DNA of 64,000 nt from Fragum whitleyi. Taxonomy: Eukaryota; Mollusca; Bivalvia; Cardiida; Cardiidae. The position numbers and the translations under genes are program-made. Shown piece after piece: positions 21,142 to 32,315 of this stretch. Under the pieces are notes generated by a model, which worked only from the letters and a program-made list of their open reading frames with translations, searched no databases and was not told the DNA's origin. The stretch lies in contig OX411554.1 in assembly GCA_948146395.1 (NCBI GenBank), positions 37,363,730-37,427,729 on the forward strand. Reading direction: 5' to 3'. Within the stretch, counting starts at the first letter, position 1. The number at the start of each line of letters is the position of its first letter.

Positions 21142-21434
21142 TTGATTTGATTTGATTTGAATTGGGGTTTTACGTCGCTTTCAACAATCTCTGAGTTATA
21201 TCGCGACGACTGGAGCACCTAACGATGGATTCCTGGTATTTCTCACACCAGTACTACCACCACATCCCTTTCCTAGCCTCCAGTTGCTATTCCACATAGG
21301 TTTACGATTATCTACCCATTGGTGGAAGACAAATGTCGGAAAGGATAAGAGCCGCGGCCAGGGATCGAACCCGTGCGAATATAGACCTCTGGATTAGAAG
21401 TCCGGTGCGCTACCAACTGCGCTATTGCCGCGGC
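21142..21434 (-). mobile_element. tRNA-derived SINE with 14-bp target duplication
   Basis: CCTAATACGACAAT flanks both sides (21128-21141 and 21435-21448), a perfect 14-bp duplication. On the minus strand the head has TAGCGCAGTTGGTAGCGC (A box), an anticodon-like loop reading TCT as in tRNA-Arg, and GGTTCGATCCC (B box). Then comes the shared central domain, and a 3' tail of repeated AAATC. The intact promoter boxes and duplication suggest recent insertion by target-primed reverse transcription using a partner LINE. Confidence 0.88.
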
Positions 21435-21573
21435 CCTAATACGACAATAGGTCGAAAAGAATTTTCAATATATAATCTTTAAAGCAATAATATAGCTATA
21501 ATTAACAGTAAAGACCGATGGCGATTCTGGAAAAACTTATTGGAAATGGGAAAATAGAGCATGCAACCACAGG

Positions 21574-21879
21574 ATGATGACATTATATAATTTTGTAATA
21601 AAAGAGTCTTCACATAACATTCATAGACCTGAAATGCCCCAAGTTGCAGTCCAAAGATCAATGGCACGAGTGGATATAGCTACATCAAGTCAAGGAGCAC
21701 CATCAAAAATAGTAAATAAAGAACTCAATATTCATCCTCCTGATACATACAGGGCATATTGGCCGAAGGAGTCTGCAGTGAAAAGAACCATACAACGACA
21801 GGGATGTAAACTTATGCCAGAGATACCTCTCAAGGATATGCTGATACAGGATAAATGGCAAAAAATCTTCAAACGGTGA
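21574..21879 (+). pseudogene. MULE transposase N-terminal remnant
   Basis: The 101-codon frame contains ESAVKRTIQRQGCKLMPEIP followed by a segment of the type 'PLKDMLIQDKW'. This resembles the linker between a FLYWCH-type zinc finger and the transposase in metazoan MULE proteins (S-L-KRTIRRQR--LPP-P-SL--L-IP--W). Neither the finger nor the catalytic DDE domain is present. It lies inside an element with MULE-like ends. The family assignment rests on remembered pattern similarity. Confidence 0.45.
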
Positions 21880-22058
21880 TCAATTCCTACTAAATGATTT
21901 TACTATTGATGGTTTTTTTCGTTGTTGTTTTCGACGAAATTTGACAATATTTGACGGAATTCGATGAAATTTCAATTTTGACAAAGTGCCAATTCGACAT
22001 ACTGTAAAATTCGACAAATATGACAGTTGACGAAAACTAAATTCGACAAAATGTCATG

Positions 22059-23783
22059 GACTCGTATTCTGCCCCCCCCCCACACACCCAATAAAAAAAA
22101 AAATATATGCTTTGCCCATACAATGAAGTGTCATCACTTTGTTTATTTGAATGTGTTTGCTAAAGCTTATACTCAGCATAGTCCTATATAAACATTAAAT
22201 CAAATGGTTCTATTAGTTACCATGAAATTGAGAAAGTTTTTCAAGAAAGGGCAATAACTCTTCTCTGGACCAAAACCAAAACAGGATATGCACATTTCTG
22301 CTAAATACTGATTATATATGTGATGTTCAAATCAAATCAGTCTCTTAGTTGATAAGAAATTTTGCAGACACAAAAAAGCTTCAGACGGATTGACTGTTGT
22401 TGATGTTTTTTCATGTAGGGGCCATAATTATGTCAAGTCATTGTCCTTTTTTTTCCAAAATTAGATACTAACATTTCTGCCCTGTATTTAGTCTTTCTGT
22501 GAGGTTTGAATCAAATCCTTCTGTTGTCCTCCGGAGAAATTTAGTGGACAAGATTTTCTATCAAAGGGCCATAACTCCATCAAAGGCAAATGACCATAAC
22601 CAGAATAAGACAAGCTGTTTACCTATGCAAAGTTCAAATCAAATCAGTTGAATTGAGGAGACGCAAAAAAGCTACAGGCCAAAATAAAGCTAAAGACCAT
22701 CCAACAAGCTGATTTCTATATACCACCAAATAAATATTTCGCAGAAAGATGGACAATGGTAAAGTAATCAGCAATCAAAAAAGCTTATTCAGAACTGTCA
22801 AAAGTGTATGGATTGGTGTACTCAATTGAAAAAGGTATTAAAAAGTTATCATTATAATGACACAGCAAATTAACAATTATTGCCTAAAGGAAAGACATAA
22901 CATTCCATTAGAAAACAAATAGAAACAAGATTAATAAAAGTGTCATAAGCTAAGAGTAAAGACATCACCACTGGGCAAAAAGTAAATATCAATTAAATAA
23001 AATGTTAACACTATCTTCTATCAAAGTTAACCATTTTGCAATAAATCTAGATCAAAGGTTACATTTTATTGTTGATTTTTTCAACCAACCCAGAGATACT
23101 CCTTTTGTTTTATGTTATATTTTAAAGAAAAAAAATTGCTGATGAAATGGTTCAAAATATCCAGAGCAAAATTTCTATTTCAATGAGACAAGATCTTAAA
23201 TTTGAGTCCTGGTAATGATCTGGTCTTTTGTCTTTAATTTGATGTTTGTTTGCAGTGAAGAGATTTAAGCCAACTTAATGTGACTCATCTGGCAAAAAAG
23301 GGACCATCTGGGTATTGCGTAAAGTGACAACCATAGTCAGACTGAGCAGTTTTCACAGACTGACTAGAGTCGATACTTTTCGCTATGTGCTTATTTTCTT
23401 AATCTAGAATGTTCAATCTACCTTCCAGTGAAAGAATTTTTGAAATGCGACCTCTGGTTGACCAATGCTGGGCCCAATCTCTTTTTCAAATAGTCATTTC
23501 ACAGAGTTCCCAGATGGTCCCTTTTTGCATGACGGGTCACAAATATGGAATCAGCCATTCATTCATGTTGAAAATGTTCGCAAAACTTTTAAGACATGGA
23601 ACCCTGTTTTGCATGTGGACTTAAATGCAAAGTGGGGTACTAATTTCAAATATTTGCAAACATATTTATCAGTTTGAATGGAGAGCATTTACTAGTCCAG
23701 ACCAAACAGTTTGTGCCCTTAGCTGAGCTGCCAGAATCAGTAGTATGTTTGATTGGCCATATTTTTTCGTTTTACGTTTTACG
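22059..23783. other. Non-coding stretch with a diverged tandem repeat
   Basis: From about 22240 to 22690, segments such as gggcaataactc, gttcaaatcaaatcagt and gacacaaaaaagctt/agacgcaaaaaagct recur at a spacing near 170-300 bp, as in other bivalve 'agggcaataactc' arrays. No gene is recognised to 23783. Confidence 0.45.
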
Positions 23784-23803
23784 TAACCCTTGTCATACTG
23801 AAC
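23784..23803. mobile_element. Left end of a split piggyBac-like MITE
   Basis: taacccttgtcatactgaa matches the left end of the MITE at 230. The continuation of that MITE (gaatattcctgctttggtag) is found at 25508, after a 1.7-kb insertion. Confidence 0.6.
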
Positions 23804-23804
23804 C

Positions 23805-25506
23805 AGGGGCCTGTTTTACTAAACTTTTTACCAAACAAGAGGGCCATAGTGGCCCTTAATCGCTAACCTGAATGAACTGTCTAAAATTTTCAAAAGAAGT
23901 ATGAGAAATAGATTGATGAATGACTGAGCTAAACAAAGCTGTTGCTTCTATACAAATTGAGAATCCTTTTTTTACAATTTTAAAATTGATTTACAAGGAC
24001 TTTTATACAATTTTAAGGCTGATTTACAAGGATTTTTATAATTGATTTTGTGACCTAGTTTTTGACCCCAGATGACCAAATTTTGAACTCGTCAGAGATT
24101 TCATCTAGACAATCAATTTGACCAAATTTCATAGGCCAAAAATTGTGGCCTCTAGAGTGCAAACAAGGTTTTCTTAGATTTGACCTTGTGACCTAGTTTT
24201 TGACCCCAGATGACCTTATTTCAAAATTGTATGAGATTTCATCAAGACAATCATTCTGACCAAATTTCAGGTTGATCGAGCAAAAAATATGGCCTCTAGA
24301 GTGCATACAAGGTTTTTCTTAGATTTGACCCTGTGACCTAGTTTTTGACCCCAGTTCACTCAAGTTTGATAACATCTTAGATTTCATCAAGACAATCATT
24401 CTGACAAAATTCAGGTTGATCGGGCAAAAAATGTGGCCTCTAGAGTGATAAAAAGGTTTTTCTTAGATTTGATCCTGTGACCTAGTTTTTGACCCCAGTT
24501 GACCCAATTTTGAACTCATTCGAGATTTCATCAAGACAATCATTCTGACCAAATTTCAGGTTGATTGGGCAATAAACGTGGCCACTAGAGTGCCTACAAG
24601 GTTTTTCTAAGATTTGACCCTGTGACCTAGTTTTTGACCCAAGTTGACCCAATTTGAACTCGTCCGAGATTAAATCAAGACAATCATTCTGACCAAATTT
24701 CAAGTTGATTGGGCAAAAAATGTGGCCTCTAGAGTGCCTACAAGGTTTTCTTAGATTTGACCCTGTGACCTAGTTTTTGACCCCAGTTGACCCAAATTCG
24801 AACTTGTCCAAAATTTCATCAAGATAATCATTCTGACCAATTTTCAGGTTGATTGGGCAATAAATGTGGCCACTAGAGTGCCTACAAGGTTTTTCTAAGA
24901 TTTGACCCTGTGACCTAGTTTTTGACCCAAGTTGACCCAATTTCAAACTTGTCCGAGATTTTATCAAGACAGTCATTCTGACCAAATTTCATTTTGATCG
25001 GACAAAAAATGTGGCCTCTAGAGTGCATACAAGGTTTTTCTAAGATTTGACCCTGTGACCTAGTTTTTGACCCCAGTTGACCCAATTTCAAACTCGTCCG
25101 AGATTTCATCAAGACAATCATTCTGACCAAAATTCAGGTTGATCGGGCAAAAAATGTGGCCTCTAGAGTGCATACAAGGCAAATGTTGACGACGGACGAC
25201 GGACGTCGCACGACGCACGTCGCACGACGGATGACGGACATCCACCTAACCACAATAGCTCACCTTGAGCACTTTGTGCTCAGGTGAGCTAAAAATTAAT
25301 CATAAGTCAATAACACAAATTGTACCTGATGTTTTCATCCAATTTTCGATTCTGCCCTGCAATATCTCATTGGAATCGTCTTTGGAAGACAATTGCAGTG
25401 AGATAATGCAAGGCAGAATTCCATGTCTAGTAACCACTGTAGAAGCAACTTAAATTTTTGACCTACGCAAAAAATGATCTTAAGATTTTTAGTAAAACAG
25501 GCCCCT
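23805..25506. mobile_element. TIR element carrying a family A insertion
   Basis: The left end AGGGGCCTGTTTTACTAAA is matched by tttagtaaaacaggcccct at the right (about 20 bp). The interior outside family A is about 230 bp and contains a 31-bp imperfect inverted repeat (attctgccctgcaatatctc paired with gagataatgcaaggcagaat, 25350-25420), so the original was a foldback MITE. The superfamily is uncertain. The ends look hAT-like, but no clear target duplication is visible. Confidence 0.6.
23835..25296 (+). mobile_element. Family A element, 145-bp array copy
   Basis: The 5' end ACAAGAGGGCCATAGTGGCC and the 3' microsatellite (gacgacggacgacggacgtc), hairpin and aaaaat (25291-25296) are all present. 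About eight or nine 145-bp monomers lie between. Monomers near the 3' end are most alike and those near the 5' end most degenerate, suggesting homogenisation or amplification from the 3' side. Confidence 0.78.
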
Positions 25507-25694
25507 TGAATATTCCTGCTTTGGTAGGGGGTTAGGACAAAGATCAGCCGGCAAATATGTCTTTTAAACCAGAAAAGTTTTAAGGTGATATTTTCAAAAT
25601 GATTACTGACTCAAAAACTGTTCCTCCAGTGCTTTTGGCACTTTGATTTTACATTGATTTTGCCACTGTTATAATTGAGAATTGCTAAATTATA
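25507..25694. other. Right part of split MITE and flanking DNA
   Basis: tgaatattcctgctttggta and acaaagatcagccggcaaat continue the piggyBac-like MITE interrupted at 23803. The right terminus is not evident. Confidence 0.45.
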
Positions 25695-25925
25695 ACAATT
25701 TTTTTAGTCATATCCCCGTAACTGGAGCACCTAACAAGCAACTCCTGGTACTTCTCGCACCAAAAATACCATTACATTCTTTCCTAGTCTCCAGCTGCTA
25801 TCCAACATAGGTTTATCCGTTGGTAGGAAACAAATGTCAGAAAGGGTATGTGCCGCCGACAGGGAGCAAACATCCCATGATTTAAGATAGGGAGTCTGAT
25901 GCGCTATCACCTACATGCTATGGTA
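25695..25925 (-). repeat. SINE of the shared central-domain family, diverged
   Basis: aactggagcacctaacaagc, ttcctagtctccagctgcta and a degenerate inverted tRNA head (gatgcgctatcacctacatg) are present. B-box changes suggest it is old and inactive. Confidence 0.65.
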
Positions 25926-26269
25926 AATAATAAAAACATATATAGCAAGACCATAATGCTCAAGTATATTTTCTACAGAGCAAGGTTGTTGTTTTTGTGA
26001 TTTCCTGGTTTAGTCACCAATGCACAATTAATCAAAATAATTGCAAAGCATTCATAATGTTACTGCATATTTTAAGATATTTATGATGCATCTAAAATTA
26101 ATTTATAGATCAATTAATTTTTCAACCCTTCCCTAAAGTCAGTAATTGTGTTTTAGAAAAAACACACAATAATACTAATGATTCCAAAACACAGAAGATT
26201 TTTCACAAAGAGCAAATATTTGCATGGTGAAAAATAGATCTAAGTGATTAAATAATACTAATATTTACA

Positions 26270-26475
26270 TCAAAGGTTGGAACAATTCTTTTTAATGAAG
26301 AAAATGCTGGGTTCTAGCATTTTCTTCATTAAAATCGATGTTTTCTCAAAATTAATCAATTATCTTTCTTGCAGACAAGTTAATTTTGATCATGGCCAAG
26401 AAGAAAATCATATTTTACTTGTCCCTGGACAAGTGAAGAAAATCTGTATTTCTACAACTCTTTATAAATCTTGAT
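26270..26475. mobile_element. Partial copy of the hAT-like hairpin MITE
   Basis: It contains a perfect 19-bp hairpin (ttttaatgaagaaaatgct and its complement, 26291-26335) and the palindrome acttgtccctggacaagt (26417). Both are found in the complete copy at 29441. The outer TIRs are not recognised here. Confidence 0.55.
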
Positions 26476-26694
26476 ATTTTTATTTCACCCACATAATTAT
26501 TTGGCGAGTGTATATTCCAGGTAGTAGAGAAGGACTGAACTTACAACACAATCAAAGTAAAACAATTAGGTTTAACTCTCATCCTCCTGAATTTAAATTT
26601 TGTGTCAAACAAAATCTAAATTTTGAAGACATTTAGACCTATCTGGCTAAATTTTTTCCCACAATAAGCAAGACCAGAACAGACGGAGTAGTTT

Positions 26695-26950
26695 GTTTGT
26701 TTGAGATTTCAACAATCTTTAAGTTAAATTGTGGCAGCTGGAGCACCTAACAATGAATTCCTGGTATTTCTCACACATGTACTTCCACTACATCCTTTCC
26801 TAGCCTCCAGCTGCTATCCCACATAGGTCTACAACAATCAAACCATTTGTAGAAGACAAATAGTCAGAAAGGACGAATGTCACAGTCAGGAATCGAACCT
26901 GGGCCCAAAAGCAAAACCTCTGATCTCAGTCTTTACTGCCTGCAAAAGAT
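26695..26950 (-). repeat. SINE of the shared central-domain family
   Basis: The central domain (agctggagcacctaacaatg, tttcctagcctccagctgct) and an inverted B-box-like aatcgaacctgggc near 26890 are present. The 3' tail is a gtttgtttgttt repeat at the left. The tRNA A-box side is degraded. Confidence 0.68.
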
Positions 26951-27324
26951 TTGTATATATTGCAAACAGCATAAGAAGTATTCAACCAACAGTACAGTAC
27001 CTGAACCTTTCATTTTTTGTTCTATTACTTCTTATATGGCAAGCTATACAAATAATTGAATCAATAGTTTAAAGGAAAAGATTACCTTGAATGCATAACG
27101 GACATTTAAATTCTTTTCAAATTACGTTTTAAGACCTTGCCAAATTCATTTGCATAAGTTTGCAGAGAATATAATTCATATACACACCTCATAACTTTTA
27201 TACATCAATAGATTTCACAACAGGGAGTAAGAAAAGGTTTCAGATCAAATACATTTGTATTAATTCCTTTCTATACTTTCTTATATTCAAAATTCCTTAT
27301 AAACCCTCATTGTTTAACATTTTT

Positions 27325-27500
27325 TATATGTTTAGAGTTGGGTTTAACACCACTTTTTACAATATTGCAGTTACAAAGTGGTGTCTGGTGCACCTACACA
27401 TGGTTTCCTATTGTTTCTCACACCAGTACAATCACAACATTTCATCATAGCAACCAGCTGCTAAGCCATCTTCAAAGCATAACTCATTTGACTATTGGTG
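27325..27500 (-). repeat. Strongly diverged SINE relic
   Basis: gtctggtgcacctacacatg, tttctcacaccagtac and accagctgctaagcc align with the SINE central domain at low identity. The tRNA head is lost. Confidence 0.45.
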
Positions 27501-27516
27501 GAAGAGAACTGACATA

Positions 27517-27725
27517 CAGTCAATCCTGTCTTAGTGGCCACTAGTAATTAGCAAGCAACTTGTCTTAAGCAAGCGGCCACCAAGTTCCCAGATAAACCAA
27601 TCACACTGAAACTGATCAGTTGTAAGCAAGTACAAAAAAAGATTGGATTAATAGAAAACAACCCGTTTTTGGCACGCTTATGTTCAATAGACCAGCGGGA
27701 GTTTTGACGATTCAATACGTAAGTA
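27517..27725. mobile_element. Tc1/mariner-like MITE fragment
   Basis: tacagtcaatcctgtcttag followed by gtggccac and aagcaagcggccacc is the start of a common 'ACAGTC...TTAAGC-GCCACC' MITE type. A complete copy of a related element is at 62820. The right end was not found. Confidence 0.4.
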
Positions 27726-28285
27726 TTCAGCTTACATGTCTTTCACTTGAATGACCTCTTTGAGCTGAAAATAAATTAATTTCATTCAGATCACACTCCA
27801 CTATAAAAGAATGATATATACTGTAGTTTTGCTGATTAACCCGAGAACTGGGAACACAAAATTTGTTTAAAAACAGCTTGTTTACTTTAGATTGGATAAT
27901 ATTGTGGCAAATTATTTTGAAATCCATCCATAGTTGTAAGAGACATGAGCTACATGCAAGCTTATTTCGGATATTTGACCTTGAACTTTGACTTTGAACT
28001 TGAAATTTTCTAGAGATAAATTTAAAATGGCTGTTTCAGTTAAAATTATTATGTAGTAGTGTTAGAATATTTTTCGTTTTCTTGAAAAAGGCAATTTTTG
28101 CAGAAATATTGAATACTGAGTGTTTATTAAATATTTATTCTATTCCCTTCGGAAAAAAATTGTGATATTATATTGTTTTCCATTTTGTAATGCAAATTTT
28201 AGTATTAGAAAGGCGATTTATTTTCAAAACTGAACAGATTTGAAATACTAAGTTAGGCCAGTACATGTGGTGTCCATGCCATGGA
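27726..28285. other. AT-rich non-coding stretch
   Basis: I see no gene, repeat family or RNA structure here. Confidence 0.4.
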
Positions 28286-28490
28286 CCATGATGGTCTAGA
28301 GGTAGAGCTTCGGCCCCTTGACCCTTAGGTCCTGAGTTCGATTCCCAGGAGCGGCTATCGATCTTGGTTCTTTGGTTGGCCCACACATTCGGCGTGAGTA
28401 CTGGTGAATTTTCCAGGAAGCAAACTGGAGAGGGATTAATCTAAGTTGTAAGAACTTGTTTCCCAATCGATGTAAAATAAATAGGTTTAA
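28286..28490 (+). repeat. tRNA-derived SINE of a second family
   Basis: A plus-strand tRNA-like head has TGGTCTAGAGGTAGAGC as A box (28292) and GAGTTCGATTCC as B box (28334). It is followed by an unrelated body (ggcccacacattcggcgtga, ttttccaggaagcaaactgg) and an AT-rich end near aaataaatagg. The body shares nothing with the SINE at 21142, so this is a separate family. Confidence 0.65.
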
Positions 28491-29440
28491 ACCAGGCCGT
28501 TTACAATAGGCCTGAAGGACCTGAAGCTTGGTAACATCTACCAGTCCTCCCCAAAATCCAGGGGTCTCGAGCCCAAGGACTGGTGTTAGTGTCGATCACT
28601 GTATATTGAAATCCATCTACAATGCTGCTGAAACGCTCTGATGTAATCCAGATAGATGGAAAGACAGCAAGATAGCACCACAAAAATATCCCTCAGGGTG
28701 TGTGTTTGGCCCTTAAACTAGGGTTTTTTACCAAAAAAATCTGAAATTATCCTTCTTTTGACTCTAATAAATTTCTGACGGGGGATCATTTTGACATCTT
28801 AAATTTTATGGATGCAATCTATAATTACACAAATTAATTATATCCTACACACTGTGTTCAATCTGTTTAAATTAAACGACATAAATAATAAAGTTTCAAT
28901 AGCCACTTTATGATTAAGCTGTTTCATTTACATAGTATGAAGACTACAATAAACACTTAATGTAATATGAATTGCTAATTCTTATCCCTTTAAAAACATT
29001 TTGACCCCCATAAATCTATGGTAAAGGGGTAAAATAACCCCTGAGTTTTGGAAAGCTAGCACCAGCCTCATTCCTTTGCTAACAGTATAAGCTCGGGGTA
29101 AAATTTGGGTTGATCATCTCCCTACACACATTAATTTTTGCATTTATATTTTGTGACAGCAGATTTTGTTGTACAAGGGAAGTAAGTCATTTTTATTTTC
29201 TTTCAAACACTGAACATAGTTATATTTCTTCAATAATGACGTAGTTGAAATTAGCAGGGTTTTTTTTTTCCCCCTTTAAGACAAAGATAAATATCATTGT
29301 AAGGGAAAGTGATTTTATTTTCAAATGTTTAAGCTAAGGTAGTGAATCCATAAACGTTTCGCATCTTTTTGGAATTAATGAATCTTTACAGTGTTAAACA
29401 AGGTTTCCTAATGATTTTTTGAATATCAACTGTGATAATA
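28491..29440. other. Non-coding stretch
   Basis: The segment 28500-28690 has a higher GC content and a 60-codon minus frame without recognisable domains. The remainder is AT-rich. No gene is supported. Confidence 0.4.
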
Positions 29441-29786
29441 CAGGGGTGTGGAAATACGAGTTTTCTCCACTTGTCCCTGGACAAGTAAAAGCTAATTTTC
29501 TACTCGTCCAGAATCGAAATGAACTTGTCCGCTAAAGAGTAAATAGAAAAATTTGAAAAAAAAAACATTGCCTTTTGATGAAGAAAATGCTGGTATGCAG
29601 CATTTTCTTCATTAAAAACAATGATTTCTACCCTATGATATGAACATTAGGATGATTTCTCTCTTAATTATTTTAAGTAACATTCCAAGATTTGCCCTGG
29701 TATTCACTTGTCCTTGGACAAGTGGCTTAGAAAAATTTACTTGTCCTCAAGTACAAAAGCCTGAGTCGGACAAGTCCACACCCCTG
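29441..29786. mobile_element. hAT-like MITE with central hairpin, 346 bp
   Basis: The ends are CAGGGGTGTGG and CCACACCCCTG, flanked by GATAATA on both sides (29434-29440 and 29787-29793). CAGGG-type TIRs point to hAT. The duplication reads as 7 bp instead of the usual 8. Inside are two or three ACTTGTCC-GGACAAGT palindromes (29470, 29706) and a 20-bp hairpin with one mismatch at 29573-29616 (tgatgaagaaaatgctg and its complement). Confidence 0.75.
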
Positions 29787-29917
29787 GATAATAATATAAC
29801 TCAATTTTATGCTGATACATGCATATGAATTGGATGAGAGTTGATTACTGGCTCAGATAAATGTGATAATAAGAATACATAGAGGATATTGAATGAGTGG
29901 TCATTGAATACTGAACT

Positions 29918-29996
29918 TATTAAACGAGTCTTCTATAAACATATAAAAACGAGGCTGCGCCGAGTTTTTATCTGTTTTAGATGACGAGTTTAATAA
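29918..29996. repeat. Foldback repeat
   Basis: ttattaaacgagtcttcta pairs with tagatgacgagtttaataa, and the inner arms ataaaaacgaggc and gccgagtttttat also pair, giving arms of about 36 bp around a GC-rich centre (gaggctgcgccgag). It looks like a small foldback element or part of a larger MITE reaching to about 30290. Confidence 0.5.
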
Positions 29997-30808
29997 ATTC
30001 TGTATTTTATGAGCACAAATTTTATATTCTGTTTATAATATGATCCAAATTTTAGCGAAAAATCATCAAATTTCTTTAAATTCAACGTTTCAATTTTCCG
30101 CAAAACTTATAACGCCGTTTCCAAATGACGTCACAAAACAAAGATTATGACGTCATTTTCGTGGTAACAATATAGCGTTGCTATTTGCTCTGATCTCATT
30201 TGCATAGTTATAATTATTCCACTAGTGTAATAACACCCGTGTAATACAAAAAATATTCAACGGGATTATTTCACTCTGGCGACATTGGTCATATTATAAA
30301 TGAAATTTCATACACATTTTACTGCTCAACTATATCATGGCATCAAGGTGCTTTTTAAATCTAGTCTTTTTATGTTAACATGTTTTAGTACTTGAAAAAA
30401 TATTATGCCTGTGTCTTGTCAATTTGACCTTCCTCGTCATTTGGACCTACCGTATTTGCCCGATATCAGTGTTAATTCTAATTCTTGGGGGATTGCCCCA
30501 CTTTTTTCAAAGATCCCCCATATTTTCTAGATTTGTGGGAGATTTATTAACTATGAACAAAGAGTATGCAATACCAGTTATTTCTCAATTGCTTCAATTT
30601 TATGCTGAAATCCCCACAGTTATGAAATCCTAGAATAAACACTGCAATATATATTTGGACGAGGAAAAATAATTATAATAGAAGGAGCTAGGTATAAGGT
30701 AAAAGTGCCAACAAATGTGTCAAACATATGCTTTCATCATTTATACAGAGCTAGGAAGAAGGTAAAGTACCGACAAATGCGTAAAAAATATATGCATAGT
30801 TCATTTAT
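29997..30808. other. Non-coding stretch with paired TGACGTCA sites
   Basis: Two perfect TGACGTCA palindromes (CRE-type) lie at 30126-30133 and 30148-30155. The rest is AT-rich with no gene; a short duplicated segment (gagctaggtataaggtaaaa / gagctaggaagaaggtaaag) lies at 30688 and 30750. Confidence 0.4.
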
Positions 30809-32315
30809 ACTAGAAAGCCATGAATGGCTTGAGTCGCTCCACAGGCTTGAAATTCTTGGAATAGCTAATCAAAGCTTTGACTAGATTTTTTAGATATTTT
30901 GGGTTCTACTGATGTTGAAAATAATTATCAAAATTACCACTATATAACATGTAGAGAAAAGACCTCCCCCCATAAAATACATATCTTTCATCCAATCACA
31001 ATAATTTTTGGCTGCATGATAATGGGTCACCCAAGGATCATATCAATATAGTTTGATTGATATCCATCAGTTACATTCTGAGAAAATGATTTTCAAAGTA
31101 TCCACTATATAACATAAAGAACTAGAAAGCCATGAATGGCTTGTGTCGCTCCACAGGCCTGAAATTCCTGTAAAAACAAATAAATGTTTTGACTTGATTT
31201 TTAGATATTTGGGGTTCTACTGATGTTGAAAATGATTTTCAAAGTTTCAACTATATAACAAATAGAGAAATGACCTCCACTATCAAAAGACATATTTTTC
31301 TTCAAATCAAAATAATTTTTGGCTGCATAATAATGGGTCACCCAAAGATCATACCAAAAATGTTTGATTGATATCCATCAGTTACATTCTGAGAAAATGA
31401 TTTACATAGTTTCCACTATTTAACATTTTGAGAAATGACCTCCGCCCATAAAATACATATTTTTCATCCAATCAAAATAATTTTTGGTACACTGATAAAG
31501 GGTCACTCAAGGATCATTCCAGTGAAATTTGGTTGATATACAAAAGTTAGATTCTGAGAAAATGATTTTCAAATTTTCCACTATATACCATAGAGAGAAA
31601 TGACCTCTGCCCATAAAATGCATATTTTTCATCCGATCATAATGATTTTTTGAAGACTGATAAAGGGACACTCAAGAATCATTCCAGTGAAATTTGGTAG
31701 TTATCCATCAGTTACATTCTGAGAAAATGATTTTCAAAGTTTCCACTATATAACATTTAGAGAATTGACCTCCACCCATAAAATGCATATTTTCCATCCG
31801 ATCACAATGATTTTTTGTAGACTGGCAAAGGGTCACTAAAGGATTATTCCAGTGAAATTTGGTTGATATCCATCAGTTACATTCTGAGAAATGATTTTCA
31901 AAGTTTCCACAATATAACATATAGAGAAATGACCTCCACCCATAAAATGCATATTTTTCATCTGATCACAAAAAATTTTGGTAGACTGATAAAGGGTCAC
32001 CCAAGGATCATTCATGTAAAATTAAATTGGTATCCATTGATTAGAATCTGAGAAAACTCACTTTTTACCATATTTGGAAATTAGCCACGCCTATTTAATC
32101 CATGTTTTTCATTGGATCAAAATTTCTTGAACAACTTTGAAAGAGGGTCATCCAAGGATCATTTCTGTGAAGTTTGGTTGAAATTCATCCAGTAGTTTCT
32201 GATGAGAAGATTTTTAAAGAAAAGTTTACGACCGGACGCACGCACAGACGGACGCACAACGGACACAACGCCATGACAATAGCCCAAGTGGCTTTCAGCC
32301 AGTGGAGCTTAAAAT
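30809..32315 (+). mobile_element. Family D element with about 165-bp tandem core
   Basis: The 5' end ACTAGAAAGCCATgaATGGCT, then gagtcgctccac, occurs at 30809 and again at 31121. Core monomers of about 165 bp (gaaatgacctccrcccataa, tgatatccatcagttacatt) fill the element. The 3' end is a GGACGCAC microsatellite (32232-32270), caagtggctttcagccagtg, gagcttaaaat. The 5' gctccac is complementary to 3' gtggagc, as in families A to C. Confidence 0.68.

Larger units (their letters stand above)
21054..22058. mobile_element. Mutator-like (MULE) non-autonomous element with inserted SINE
   Basis: The termini are inverted: CATGACATTTTGTTGAATG at the left matches CATGACATTTTGTCGAATT read inward from the right. 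The ends are filled with cgacaaaatg/cattttgtcg variants. The interior carries a peptide resembling the segment upstream of MULE transposases, and the left arm carries a SINE. Removing the SINE leaves about 700 bp. I could not define a target duplication next to the C-rich flanks. Confidence 0.6.

Noticed and set aside
21360..21434. tRNA-Arg gene candidate on the minus strand
   Set aside because: A and B boxes are good, but the sequence is the head of a SINE with a 14-bp target duplication and a SINE body.
24482..25245. Same type of minus-strand ORFs in the second large family A array
   Set aside because: Same 145-bp array artefact.
28286..28360. tRNA gene candidate on the plus strand
   Set aside because: A and B boxes are present, but no paired acceptor stem closes and a SINE body follows.
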